In this document: piece after piece, positions 1 through 7,613 of the stretch | Layout: each line of letters begins with the position of its first letter | Numbering within the stretch: the stretch's first letter is position 1 | From: JAFGGG01 sp964638895 | GTDB lineage: Bacteria; Spirochaetota; Spirochaetia; SZUA-6; RPPD01 | Length of the DNA stretch: 49,966 bases | Direction: 5' to 3' | NCBI GenBank assembly: GCA_964638895.1 | Contig: CAZWYY010000024.1 | Location: 1-49,966, forward strand | Notes under the pieces: generated by a model | What the model saw: only the letters and a program-made list of their open reading frames with translations | What the model was told of the DNA's origin: nothing | The model's database searches: none | Made by a program: the position numbers and the translations under genes

Positions 1-717
1 TTTTTTAACGAAGCGGCCGAAAGCGCAGAGAAACGCCACGCGGCCGACCCCGGGAAGAGGAATGAGGATGGTTACGGGCTGTTCGCGCGTACGCTGATTA
101 AAGTCAAAGCCCTGAGGGCCGATGCCTGTGTGGTTACCGGGGATCTGCTGGATATCCGGTGGGAAGAGCCGGGCCTGCGGATAACGCGCGCAGAGGTTAT
201 ACATAGTTATCGGGAGATGAAATATATCCTGGATGGATGCGGTATATCATATCTGGCGCTTCCGGGGAACCACGATCATGAAAGGCTTTTTTGGAAGGTA
301 TTCAAGCGATCGAAAAACAGCCTCGGAATAAACGGGTATAATGTCGTTTGTTTTTTTGATGCCGAGGGCAAAGCCCATATCCCACACCGCCGGGGCCGGG
401 AGTTGCGGCGCTTTAAGAGACTGTGCGCCGACCGTAACGGTCCGCTGCAGATTCATGTCCAACACTATCTGCTTACCGACCCGCCCGCGGATAATTATCC
501 GTATAGTTACGCATGCCGCGCGGAGCTGCGCCGGCGCATAACCGATTCAGGCAGGGTGGTCTTATGCGTAAGCGGGCATTATCATAAGGGCACCGGCCTG
601 ATAATTGATTCCGGATGCTGTTACGCGGCAGGGCCTGCCTTGTCTGAAACAGGGCCATATTTTCGCATATATGATATTCAGGGAACCCATGTCACCTGCC
701 GGGATTATCGGATATGA
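1..717 (+). CDS. Calcineurin-like metallophosphoesterase, 5' end outside window
   Basis: The reading frame is open from the first base to the TGA at 715-717, so the start codon and the first metal ligands (the usual D-x-H motif) lie upstream of the window. Visible family motifs are GDLLD (from about base 139), GNHDH (about base 268) and a C-terminal GHYHKG (about base 574). These supply the remaining ligands of the binuclear metal centre of calcineurin-like phosphoesterases. An internal ATG-like position is not needed to explain the frame. The substrate cannot be inferred, as such enzymes hydrolyse phosphomono- or diesters of many kinds. No downstream partner is evident; a 262-base gap separates it from hsp20. 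Confidence 0.85.
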   Translation, partial: FFNEAAESAEKRHAADPGKRNEDGYGLFARTLIKVKALRADACVVTGDLLDIRWEEPGLRITRAEVIHSYREMKYILDGCGISYLALPGNHDHERLFWKVFKRSKNSLGINGYNVVCFFDAEGKAHIPHRRGRELRRFKRLCADRNGPLQIHVQHYLLTDPPADNYPYSYACRAELRRRITDSGRVVLCVSGHYHKGTGLIIDSGCCYAAGPALSETGPYFRIYDIQGTHVTCRDYRI

Positions 718-917
718 AAATAACATTCATGTTACGGCCTGGGTAACAATGATACAGTTTTTCCCGATTGTAATATACTATTTTGTGGCAAAATTACTCA
801 AAATCCGCATATTTACCCGGGTTTTTCCGTATCATTTTAACACACAATTCTCTCCTAAAGCATGCAGGCTTAATCATATAATTCTATACATTATATGTAA
901 TTAAAATATTCTTCAAT

Positions 918-934
918 TTGGCATGATTTTTGCA
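918..934 (+). promoter_or_regulatory. Possible sigma-54 (-24/-12) promoter of hsp20
   Basis: TTGGCATGATTTTTGCA places GG at 920-921 and GC at 932-933, exactly the GG-N10-GC spacing required by RpoN, with the flanking TTGGCA and TTGCA bases also matching. It is 46 bases before the hsp20 start, which has a good Shine-Dalgarno (AAGGAGG, 967-973). No equally good sigma-70 promoter or CIRCE element is seen in 718-979. The promoter call is an inference from sequence; no enhancer-binding-protein site was identified. Confidence 0.5.
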
Positions 935-979
935 AAATAATTTTTAAGAGTATAACATATTTTTTTAAGGAGGTGCGTT

Positions 980-1428
980 ATGGCAATCATCAGATGGAAA
1001 AGAGATGATGTATACAATCCGTGGAGTGAGCTTGACAGGCTCCAGGATGAGATCAATGATCTCTTTGATTTGGACCGGCTCCCCGCAACAACCGGTCTTT
1101 TTGATCGGCCCGTGTCTCCGGCGATTGATATTGTGGAGAACCCGGGTGATTTTAAGGTAATATGCGAACTGCCGGGGATTGATTTAAAGGACATAGACGT
1201 ATCCATTACCGCAAATGTGCTGACGCTGAAGGGCGAGAAAAAAGGGGAAAATACTACAGAAAGGAATCGCACTCAGGAAGCTTTCAAAGAACCCTTTCCC
1301 TGCCGTCCTCCGTGGACGCGGAGAAGGTCTCGGCCGAGCTTAAAAACGGCATCCTGACGATTACGCTGCCCAAGAGGGAAGAGGAAAAACCCAAGCAGAT
1401 CACGGTAAACCTGAAAGATGGAAACTAA
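980..1428 (+). pseudogene. Hsp20 small heat-shock protein, interrupted by a one-base frameshift
   Basis: The first part encodes a normal Hsp20 start (MAIIRWKRDD; later PAIDIVENPGDFKVICELPG and LTLKGEKK). Near 1250, after a run AAAAAAGGGGAAAA, homology moves to the frame beginning TAC TAC at 1252. That frame reads YYRKESHSGSFQRTLSLPSS, then VDAEKVSAELKNGILTITLP, and ends at TAA 1426-1428. Restoring one base (GAA AAC TAC TAC) gives a full-length alpha-crystallin-domain protein of 149 residues ending in KQITVNLKDGN. Unrepaired, the product ends at 1357 with a nonsense tail. The position in a homopolymer makes a sequencing error likely; real decay or ribosomal slippage on AAA AAA are alternatives. 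A second hsp20 follows 18 bases later. Confidence 0.85.
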
Positions 1429-1446
1429 GAAAGGAGGGTATGAATC

Positions 1447-1809
1447 ATGGCCGATAAAAAAGAACTTACGACAAAAGCCAGAAAAACCCTACCGGCATAT
1501 TGTGATGTTTACGAGGAGGATGGGGATATCATCCTGCGTCTGGAGATGCCGGGGGTAAGCAGGGAACACCTGGACATAAAGGTGGAAGGTAACGAACTGA
1601 AAATATCGGGGAAAAGAGAACCCCGGGATGAAAAGGCCCGCTACCTGATGAAAGAAATATATGACGCCGATTTTTCATAGACCTATGTGCTTGATCAAAC
1701 CATCGACCGCGGCAAGATACACGCCTCCCTGAAAAAGGGAGTGCTTCACCTTAAACTGGGAGTCAAGGAAACTGAAAAACCCAGGAAGATCCAGGTTGTG
1801 GAAAAATAA
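1447..1809 (+). pseudogene. Second Hsp20 small heat-shock protein, interrupted by in-frame TAG
   Basis: Starts at ATG 1447 after AAGGAGG (1430-1436). The protein shows the Hsp20 core (DIILRLEMPGVSREHLDIKV, ELKISGKRE, YLMKEIYDADF), meets TAG at 1678-1680, then continues in the same frame as TYVLDQTIDRGKIHASLKKG and VLHLKLGVKE to TAA 1807-1809. The stop lies where the family normally has an aromatic-Arg pair (DFYRTF). Removing one T from the TTTTT run and adding one A before ACC would read DFHRTYVLDQ, so two compensating indels fit as well as a nonsense change. Repaired length is 120 residues. Same transcription unit as the preceding hsp20; an intrinsic terminator follows. Confidence 0.85.
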
Positions 1810-1838
1810 GGTTCAGGTACGATATTCGAAAACAGAGG

Positions 1839-1864
1839 CCGCCCTCAAGCAGGGCGGTTTTTTT
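1839..1864 (+). terminator. Intrinsic terminator after the hsp20 pair
   Basis: Seven-base stem CCGCCCT/AGGGCGG (1839-1845 and 1851-1857) with loop CAAGC, followed by seven T. It closes the hsp20 unit just before the GntR promoter. Confidence 0.9.
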
Positions 1865-1874
1865 CCAAAAAAAC

Positions 1875-1929
1875 TTGACAAAATTGTATTAATGTACTAA
1901 TTTTATATTGTACTAATACATTGGTACAA
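1875..1929 (+). promoter_or_regulatory. Promoter and probable autoregulatory operator of the GntR-led operon
   Basis: TTGACA (1875-1880) is followed after 17 bases by TAATTT (1898-1903). Bases 1908-1929 form a 22-base imperfect palindrome bounded by TTGTAC and GTACAA (18 of 22 positions symmetric). A related copy, TTGTATTAATGTACTAA, lies at 1884-1900 inside the promoter. Two similar palindromic boxes overlapping a promoter immediately 5' of a YtrA-type regulator are what is expected for autorepression of such operons; binding is inferred. Confidence 0.7.
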
Positions 1930-1944
1930 TAATAAGGGGTTTAT

Positions 1945-2361
1945 ATGGTGAAGACTTTAGAGTTTACACTGGATCCTAAAAGCGGCGTGCCCTTCTACAA
2001 ACAAATAATTCTGCAGATCGAGATGGCCATCGCGGACGGCCGTCTGGAGACCGGGGACCAGCTGCCCACGGTGCGCGGACTGGCGGTTGACCTGCAGATT
2101 AATCCCAATACCGTGGCCCGCGCCTACAGCGAGCTGGAAATCAGGGGCATTGTCACCACCCAGCAGGGCACAGGCACCTTCATCAGCGATAAAACCATAA
2201 AACTGGATGAGATAGAACGGGAGAGAATCCTGGCCGAACTTCTAAAGAATTTCATCGGCAAGGCCTCTTCGTACGGGTTTACCCTGCGCGAGCTCATCAG
2301 GGCTCTGCGGGAGTTCGGCGTTTCTGATGTCAAGCAAAAGGATGGTGTATATGAGAACTAA
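1945..2361 (+). CDS. GntR-family transcriptional regulator, YtrA subfamily
   Basis: A 138-residue protein with an N-terminal GntR winged helix (roughly residues 10-75, including GDQLPTVRGLAVDLQINPNT and VARAYSELEIRGIV). Only a short helical tail follows (about residues 85-125), which is typical of the YtrA subfamily that dimerises without a large effector domain. YtrA-type regulators usually repress an adjacent ABC transporter operon, and here an ABC ATPase and permeases follow. The gene overlaps the next frame, indicating one operon. Two palindromic boxes upstream (1884-1929) are likely its own operators. The inducer is unknown; cell-envelope stress is a family-based guess. Confidence 0.88.
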   Translation: MVKTLEFTLDPKSGVPFYKQIILQIEMAIADGRLETGDQLPTVRGLAVDLQINPNTVARAYSELEIRGIVTTQQGTGTFISDKTIKLDEIERERILAELLKNFIGKASSYGFTLRELIRALREFGVSDVKQKDGVYEN

Positions 2362-3568
2362 ACATACCGGTTCACAGCTTATTAAAAATCTTGCCATGCC
2401 GAAGCTGGAGACGGACTTCCGGCTCCATGTGGTGGCGTTTTTTGTATTGCTCCTGTTTCTGGCCGGGGGGATAGCGGTACAGACGCAAGTCCGGCCGCCC
2501 AGCGACATATTGCACATGGTGTATGTGTCCGTGGGCACGTTGGCGGCGGCGGGAATTATCATGGCTTTTCCGTTATGGAGTCTCACCCTGACGTTTATTG
2601 CCGGTGGCTGGCTTGCCATGTTTGCCAGGCTTGATACCGGCTATGTGCCGCTGTTCGCCTTTATCAGCGCCGGTTTGTTATGCTCACCCTGTTTCCAACT
2701 GGCGCAACAGTGGGAGAAGGCGGTGATCCTGCGCTTTGGAAAATTCAAGCGCCTGAAGGGTCCGGGCCTGTTTCTTGTTTTGCCGGTTATAGAGCGTGTG
2801 GCCAACTTTGTGGACACGCGGATCAGATCAACCGATTTCTCCGCGGAAACAACCCTGACCAAGGATACGGTCCCGGTGCATGTGGACGCCATTGCCTTCT
2901 GGATGATCTGGGACGCCAGGAAGGCCATCCTTGAAGTGGAGAACTTTATGGACGCAGTTATTCTCTCGGCCCAGACCGCCCTGCGCGACGCGATCGGCAA
3001 ACATGATCTTGCCATTCTGCTTTCGGAAAGAAACAGGCTGGGCAGGGAAATACAGCAGATTCTGGAACAAAAAACCAATCCCTGGGGTATTACCATTCTC
3101 TCAATAGAAATCAGGGATATTGTTATTCCCAAGGAACTGGAGAACGCTATGTCGCGCCGTGCCCAGGCCGAACGGGAAAGACAGTCCAGGGTGATTCTGG
3201 GGACGGCCGAGGTGGAGATCTCCAAGAAGTTCGAACAGGCGGCCGAGCGATACCGTGACAACCCGACGGCGCTGCACCTGCGCGCCATGAATATGATCTA
3301 TGAAGGGCTGCAGAAAAACGGCTCCATTATCCTGCTTCCCTCGGATGCCGTCGGCAGCATGTCCATGGGATCGGTGTTGGGCACCGCGGCTTTTGACACG
3401 CTGAAGAAGCTGGGCAATCCGGGGCAAACAGAACCGCGGCCGCAGACCCCTGATTCCGGCGCCGGCGGACGGCACGGGGTCAAAGAATCCGGCGACCGGA
3501 ATACCGGCGCCGGCGCGCGATCCAGCACTGCCGGGTCCGGGAACGCCCCGCAGAAAGGAGACAGATAA
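2351..3568 (+). CDS. SPFH-domain membrane protein (slipin/stomatin-like)
   Basis: About 405 residues. The N-terminal 140 residues hold about four hydrophobic segments (for example VVAFFVLLLFLAGGIAV and LTLTFIAGGWLAMFA). They lead into an SPFH/band-7 domain beginning QQWEKAVILRFGKF and including the slipin-like RIRSTDFSAETTLTKDTVPV. A charged helical region (RRAQAERERQSRVILGTAEV) follows, then a low-complexity Gly/Pro/Arg tail. ATG 2351 was chosen because AAAGG lies at 2337-2341 with good spacing; ATG at 2327 or 2342 in frame is possible. It overlaps the GntR gene by 11 bases and the ATPase start by one (TAATG). SPFH proteins scaffold membrane microdomains. Next to a LolCDE-like exporter it may organise or regulate the complex. 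Confidence 0.85.
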   Translation: MRTKHTGSQLIKNLAMPKLETDFRLHVVAFFVLLLFLAGGIAVQTQVRPPSDILHMVYVSVGTLAAAGIIMAFPLWSLTLTFIAGGWLAMFARLDTGYVPLFAFISAGLLCSPCFQLAQQWEKAVILRFGKFKRLKGPGLFLVLPVIERVANFVDTRIRSTDFSAETTLTKDTVPVHVDAIAFWMIWDARKAILEVENFMDAVILSAQTALRDAIGKHDLAILLSERNRLGREIQQILEQKTNPWGITILSIEIRDIVIPKELENAMSRRAQAERERQSRVILGTAEVEISKKFEQAAERYRDNPTALHLRAMNMIYEGLQKNGSIILLPSDAVGSMSMGSVLGTAAFDTLKKLGNPGQTEPRPQTPDSGAGGRHGVKESGDRNTGAGARSSTAGSGNAPQKGDR

Positions 3569-4260
3569 TGGTTAAGGTTGAGGGGATAAAAAAAGATTAT
3601 ACGGTAGGGAAAATAACCGTACACGCGCTGCGAGGCGTGAGTCTTGCGGTGGACAAGGGTGAGTTTATGTCCATAGCCGGGCCCTCGGGCTCCGGTAAAA
3701 CCACCCTGCTGAACATTATCGGCTGCCTGGACACCGCCTCAAGCGGCGAGGTGTTCATCGATAACGAGCCGGTATCCGGAAAAACCAAAAAAGAGCTGGC
3801 GCTTCTGCGCCGCGATAAACTGGGTTTTGTCTTTCAATCCTTTAATCTGATCCCCGTACTCACGGCCCTGGAAAACGTATCTTTCGCCCTTTCACTCCTG
3901 GAACTGGATGATGCCGCGGTTCACAAAAGAAGCATGCGAATATTGGAAGAGGTGGGGCTTAAGGGCATGGAAAAGCGTTTTCCCAACGAGCTTTCGGGGG
4001 GGCAGCAGCAGCGCGTGGCCATCGCCAGGGCCCTGGTGAAAGAACCGGGAATAGTGCTGGCGGATGAGCCCACGGCCAACCTGGACTCGAATACGGGCAA
4101 GGATATTCTTAAGCTTATGGAAGAACTCAATAAAAGCCACAACACCACCTTTATTTTTTCCACGCACGATTCCATGGTCATGGATTTCGCCCACAGGCTG
4201 GTGCTGCTGCATGACGGTCTTATTACCCGCAACGGCGGCGGCAAAGGAGGCGGAAAATGA
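3568..4260 (+). CDS. ABC transporter ATP-binding protein, LolD/MacB type
   Basis: A 230-residue nucleotide-binding subunit. Walker A GPSGSGKT is at residues 38-45, the Q-loop at VFQSFN (about 89-94), the signature LSGGQQQR at 143-150 and Walker B GIVLADEP at 162-169, with the H-loop in FIFSTHD. Length and motif spacing match LolD, FtsE and MacB-type ATPases, which power FtsX-like permeases by mechanotransmission rather than by moving small solutes. The start ATG overlaps the preceding TAA, and its own stop overlaps the first permease by 4 bases (ATGA), so translation is probably coupled. With two permeases, a LolA-like carrier and a barrel protein downstream, a role in lipid or lipoprotein transfer across the envelope is the best inference. 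Confidence 0.93.
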   Translation: MVKVEGIKKDYTVGKITVHALRGVSLAVDKGEFMSIAGPSGSGKTTLLNIIGCLDTASSGEVFIDNEPVSGKTKKELALLRRDKLGFVFQSFNLIPVLTALENVSFALSLLELDDAAVHKRSMRILEEVGLKGMEKRFPNELSGGQQQRVAIARALVKEPGIVLADEPTANLDSNTGKDILKLMEELNKSHNTTFIFSTHDSMVMDFAHRLVLLHDGLITRNGGGKGGGK

Positions 4261-5516
4261 AATTTTTACTGACACTTGCCTGGAAGAACCTCTCCCGCTA
4301 CCGCAGGAGGACTATCATAACGGCTACGGCGATCGCCGTGGGCATAGCACTGTATATCCTTGTGGACGCCTGGCTGTTGGGCATAGAGAATGAGTCCGAG
4401 AGAAATCTCGTTTACTATGAAACAGGGTCCGCGCGGATAATGCAGAAAAAATACTGGGATGAAAAGGATTTCAGGCTTGTCAAATACTATTTGAAGGACC
4501 CGGCCGCAATCGAGGACCGGCTGCGCGGCCTGGGATACGCGACCACCCGGCGGATTTCGTTTCTGGGGCAGATAAGCCGGCTTGTGGAAAACCAGGGTTC
4601 CTTCCAGATAAAACTGGCGGCCATAGATGTGAACACCGATTCGAACGTATTCAAACTGAAGCAGGATATAAGACCCGAAGACGGGCGCTATCTGCAGGCA
4701 GGGTCGCCTGAGATCATGTTGGGCCGGGAACTGGCGGCGGACCTGGACGTACACCTCGGAGAATCGGTTCTGGTGCTCACCCGAACGGCGACCGGGGCCT
4801 GGGATGATATCGAGCTGATGGTGGTGGGGTTGTTAAATACCCCCAATCCCCTGATTAATAAGGGATCAGGTTTTGTGCCCCTGGATTATGCCCAGGAACG
4901 CCTGCAGATGCCGGGCGGGGCCACGGAGGTTGTGGTGGGTTTCCCCGTGTGGGAAAAGCCCGAGGCGGAAATGGTAAAAATCAAGGCGGCGCTGCGTGAT
5001 CTGCCCGGTTATGCGGATTGGGTCGCGCTCGATTATAAGGACCTGGCCAAGGAGTTTGTAATGATCGCCGCCACCAAAAGCGGGGGTTCAAAGATAATTC
5101 TGCTTCTGATCTTTATCATCGCGGTAATCGGCATATCCAATACCATGCTGATGGCCGTATTCGAGAGGGTAAAGGAGATCGGCATGATGCGGGCCATGGG
5201 CATGAAGGATTCGTCCATTGTCTGGAGTTTTTTCTTTGAGGCAAGCGGGATCGGGTTTATAGGCGCCCTGGCGGGTCTTGTCCTTGGAATTCTTCTTACA
5301 GCCTATATGGTGACCTGGGGCGTGGATATGAGCGGTTTTGTTAAGGGCATGGGCAACATCGGGTACCGCACTACAGGCGTTTTCAAGGCCTGGTGGAATC
5401 CGGACACCATGATCTCCGCCTTTTTTATTGGAATTATCATATCCGGGCTGGTTTCCTTTTTTCCGGCCCTGCGGGCCGTGAAAATGCGGATTACGGACTG
5501 CCTGCGCAACAGGTAG
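4257..5516 (+). CDS. FtsX-like ABC permease (LolC/LolE/MacB superfamily), first copy
   Basis: A 419-residue inner-membrane protein with the usual architecture. One N-terminal membrane helix (about residues 20-42, ITATAIAVGIALYILVDAWL) is followed by a periplasmic MacB-core-like domain of about 220 residues. Three C-terminal helices follow, starting at IILLLIFIIAVIGISNTML. The motif ERVKEIGMMRAMGM after the second helix is the typical FtsX-domain coupling segment that contacts the ATPase. It overlaps the ATPase gene by 4 bases and ends 12 bases before a second, divergent permease, implying a heterodimeric LolCE-like pair. Stop codon is TAG. Confidence 0.9.
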   Translation: MKFLLTLAWKNLSRYRRRTIITATAIAVGIALYILVDAWLLGIENESERNLVYYETGSARIMQKKYWDEKDFRLVKYYLKDPAAIEDRLRGLGYATTRRISFLGQISRLVENQGSFQIKLAAIDVNTDSNVFKLKQDIRPEDGRYLQAGSPEIMLGRELAADLDVHLGESVLVLTRTATGAWDDIELMVVGLLNTPNPLINKGSGFVPLDYAQERLQMPGGATEVVVGFPVWEKPEAEMVKIKAALRDLPGYADWVALDYKDLAKEFVMIAATKSGGSKIILLLIFIIAVIGISNTMLMAVFERVKEIGMMRAMGMKDSSIVWSFFFEASGIGFIGALAGLVLGILLTAYMVTWGVDMSGFVKGMGNIGYRTTGVFKAWWNPDTMISAFFIGIIISGLVSFFPALRAVKMRITDCLRNR

Positions 5517-5528
5517 AGGAGGCTGCAC

Positions 5529-6836
5529 ATGAAATTGACACCGATTGCCATCAGGAACATCTGGAGAAACAAGAGGCGCACCTTCCTGACCATGAGCGCA
5601 ATTGCCATTGCGGCCCTGGTCATTGTGTTTATGTTTTCCCTGATTGAGGGCATGAAATACGATCAGGTGAACACGGTCATCAGGTTTACCACGGGACACG
5701 TGCGTATACGCAATGCCGAGTACGAGAGAAACGAGCTGTTAAACCCCCTGCAGTACAATATTAATAACTACAAGCACGTGCTGGAGATTTTACGTGGCCT
5801 GAAACAGGTGGACATGCTTTCGCCCCGCATCAGTTTCGGCGCGCGGTTCGGCGTGGAGAAGGATAAATACGGAGTATATGAAAAAGAGTTTGACGCCATG
5901 GGGCTGGGCGTGGACTTTTCCACCGAGGTAAAGTTCGAGGACCTGGACGTGTACCTGACGCCGGGCAGCAGGCTGCCGGGACAAAATGAAATCCTCCTTA
6001 CCGTGGGTCTGGCCCAGGATCTGGCGGCCGGAATCGGCGACAGGTTCGATCTGTTCACGGCCCAGACCATGGGCGGAGTGGGATTTAACAGCAAAAACGT
6101 GCGTGTTTCGGGAATTGTTCAATTTCCCGTTGCGAATCTGAACAAAAACCTTTTCCTTATGCCGATCGCGGATGTAAGCACCCTCCTGCGCATGGATACG
6201 GGCGGACGGAGCCCGGCCCTGGAAATTCTTATCATTTTAAAAAACCCGAATGACATTCAGGCCCGGGCCGCGTTGATCGCCGACACCCTTAACAAGGCAG
6301 GGGTGGAGAGCATGGTGGAGTACCCCGACAAGCCGGTGCCCAGGGACTATAACGGGCTCTTGGTTACGCCCTGGACCGAGGCGTCGAACTGGTACACCTG
6401 GCTGCAGCTTGCCGATATCAGTTATAATTTCATTGCCCTGTTCTTTTTTATCATGGGCACCACGGTGATTATCAACACCACCATGATGATAATCTATGAG
6501 CGCATGAGAGAGATCGGAACCGTCTCTGCCATGGGCATGAGCGGGGGGCAGATCGTCCGGTTGTTTTTTATGGAGGCCTTTTTTACAAGCGTTATCGCCT
6601 CAGGCGTGGGAGTGCTGCTGGGCATGGCGCTGGTGACCGCGATCGGTAAGATCGACCTGACCCAGACATTCGAGGGCCTGGATTTCAATTTTGCCAATAT
6701 CATCACGCTGCGGCTTAACCTGAAATCAACGCTGTTCACCTTTGTGTATTCCGTTACCGTGGCCTCACTGATCTCGCTTATTCCTTCCAGCAGGGCGTCC
6801 AGGATCGATCCGGTGGAGGCCCTGCGGTCGGTATAA
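5529..6836 (+). CDS. FtsX-like ABC permease, second copy
   Basis: A 435-residue protein with the same layout as its upstream neighbour. There is an N-terminal helix (FLTMSAIAIAALVIVFMFSL), a periplasmic domain and three C-terminal helices (beginning FIALFFFIMGTTVIINTTMM). The coupling motif is YERMREIGTVSAMGMS, and the C-terminal SSRASRIDPVEALRSV is very typical of LolC/E and MacB-type permeases. A Shine-Dalgarno (AGAGGAGG) precedes ATG 5529. Probably forms a heterodimer with the first permease and the 3568-4260 ATPase. Substrate cannot be read from sequence. Confidence 0.9.
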   Translation: MKLTPIAIRNIWRNKRRTFLTMSAIAIAALVIVFMFSLIEGMKYDQVNTVIRFTTGHVRIRNAEYERNELLNPLQYNINNYKHVLEILRGLKQVDMLSPRISFGARFGVEKDKYGVYEKEFDAMGLGVDFSTEVKFEDLDVYLTPGSRLPGQNEILLTVGLAQDLAAGIGDRFDLFTAQTMGGVGFNSKNVRVSGIVQFPVANLNKNLFLMPIADVSTLLRMDTGGRSPALEILIILKNPNDIQARAALIADTLNKAGVESMVEYPDKPVPRDYNGLLVTPWTEASNWYTWLQLADISYNFIALFFFIMGTTVIINTTMMIIYERMREIGTVSAMGMSGGQIVRLFFMEAFFTSVIASGVGVLLGMALVTAIGKIDLTQTFEGLDFNFANIITLRLNLKSTLFTFVYSVTVASLISLIPSSRASRIDPVEALRSV

Positions 6837-6857
6837 TATTTTTAGGGAGGTAGGATA

Positions 6858-7613
6858 ATGAAAACGCTATGTCTGGCGGCGGTTGTGGTATTGGCCCTGT
6901 TTCCGGGCCTGATGTTCGCGGAACTTACAGCCGCGGAAGTGATTAAAAAAGTCGAATACAACCAGGTGCACGACACGGCCAAAAGCACCGGCACCATGAT
7001 CATCACAAACAGGTTCGGCACCCAGACCAAGACCTTTGAAGCGGTGACCAAGGGCGAGGATGATATGCTGATCACCTTTACCAACGTGGAGGAACGGGGC
7101 CAGAAGATATTACGCCTGAAGGACGAGATATACTTATATTTTCCCGATGCCGAAGGATTGCTGCGCCTGCAGGGCGGGGCGCTGAAGGAGTCGGTGATGG
7201 GATCATCGTTCTCTTATGAGGATCTTACCGGCGAGAAGGGGCTTTTGAGTTTGTATGACGTTTCGTTTATCGACCCGGCGCCGGTGAAAACCGAGATCGA
7301 GGGCAAGGAGCATCTGTGTTATCACCTTCGTCTGAAGGGCAAGCAGAGCGTAGCCTACCCGGAACAGGAGTTGTGGATTGATTCGGAACTTTTTGTTGTG
7401 CGGCGGGCCCTGTACAAATCATTATCAGGCCGGGTGCTTAAAGAGCTGGTGGTGGAACGGGTGGAACGCATCAGCGGAAAAAATGTCCCCGTGCAGTTTA
7501 ATATGATCGACAGACTGCAAAAAAACTCGGAAACACGCTTCATCATTCAGAACCTGCAGATCAATGTACCGCTGCCCAAGGATGAGTTTTCCCTGGAAAG
7601 GTTGTCGTTTTGA
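6858..7613 (+). CDS. Outer-membrane lipoprotein-sorting protein, LolA-like periplasmic carrier
   Basis: A 251-residue protein with a Sec signal peptide (MKTLCLAAVVVLALFPGLMFA, cleavage about residue 22). A LolA/LolB-like half-barrel domain follows: IKKVEYNQVHDTAKSTGTMI opens it, and ILRLKDEIYLYFPDAEGLLR and MGSSFSYEDL are features of the MMPL/ABC-associated LolA-like family. Strong Shine-Dalgarno (GGGAGGTAGG). The gene sits right after the LolCE-like permeases, and its stop codon overlaps the TTG start of the barrel gene (TTGA), so the two are probably coupled. The family predicts that it ferries a lipid or acylated protein from the permease through the periplasm. This is not necessarily the housekeeping LolA. 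Confidence 0.85.
   Translation: MKTLCLAAVVVLALFPGLMFAELTAAEVIKKVEYNQVHDTAKSTGTMIITNRFGTQTKTFEAVTKGEDDMLITFTNVEERGQKILRLKDEIYLYFPDAEGLLRLQGGALKESVMGSSFSYEDLTGEKGLLSLYDVSFIDPAPVKTEIEGKEHLCYHLRLKGKQSVAYPEQELWIDSELFVVRRALYKSLSGRVLKELVVERVERISGKNVPVQFNMIDRLQKNSETRFIIQNLQINVPLPKDEFSLERLSF

Noticed and set aside
605..904. 99-codon frame overlapping the 3' end of the metallophosphoesterase gene
   Set aside because: It starts inside a real gene in another frame, has no ribosome-binding site, and its product has no recognisable features. The DNA beyond 717 is AT-rich promoter-like sequence.
1236..1260. Programmed -1 frameshift in the first hsp20
   Set aside because: The A-run is in the wrong phase for the efficient A-AAA-AAG heptamer, and slippage would give KRGKYY rather than the family-like KGENYY. 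A one-base deletion fits better, though slippage is not excluded.
1678..1680. TAG as a recoded sense codon (pyrrolysine or genetic-code change)
   Set aside because: TAG, TAA and TGA all end other intact genes in the window (for example TAG at 5514-5516), and no pyrrolysine machinery is visible. An error or mutation is simpler.
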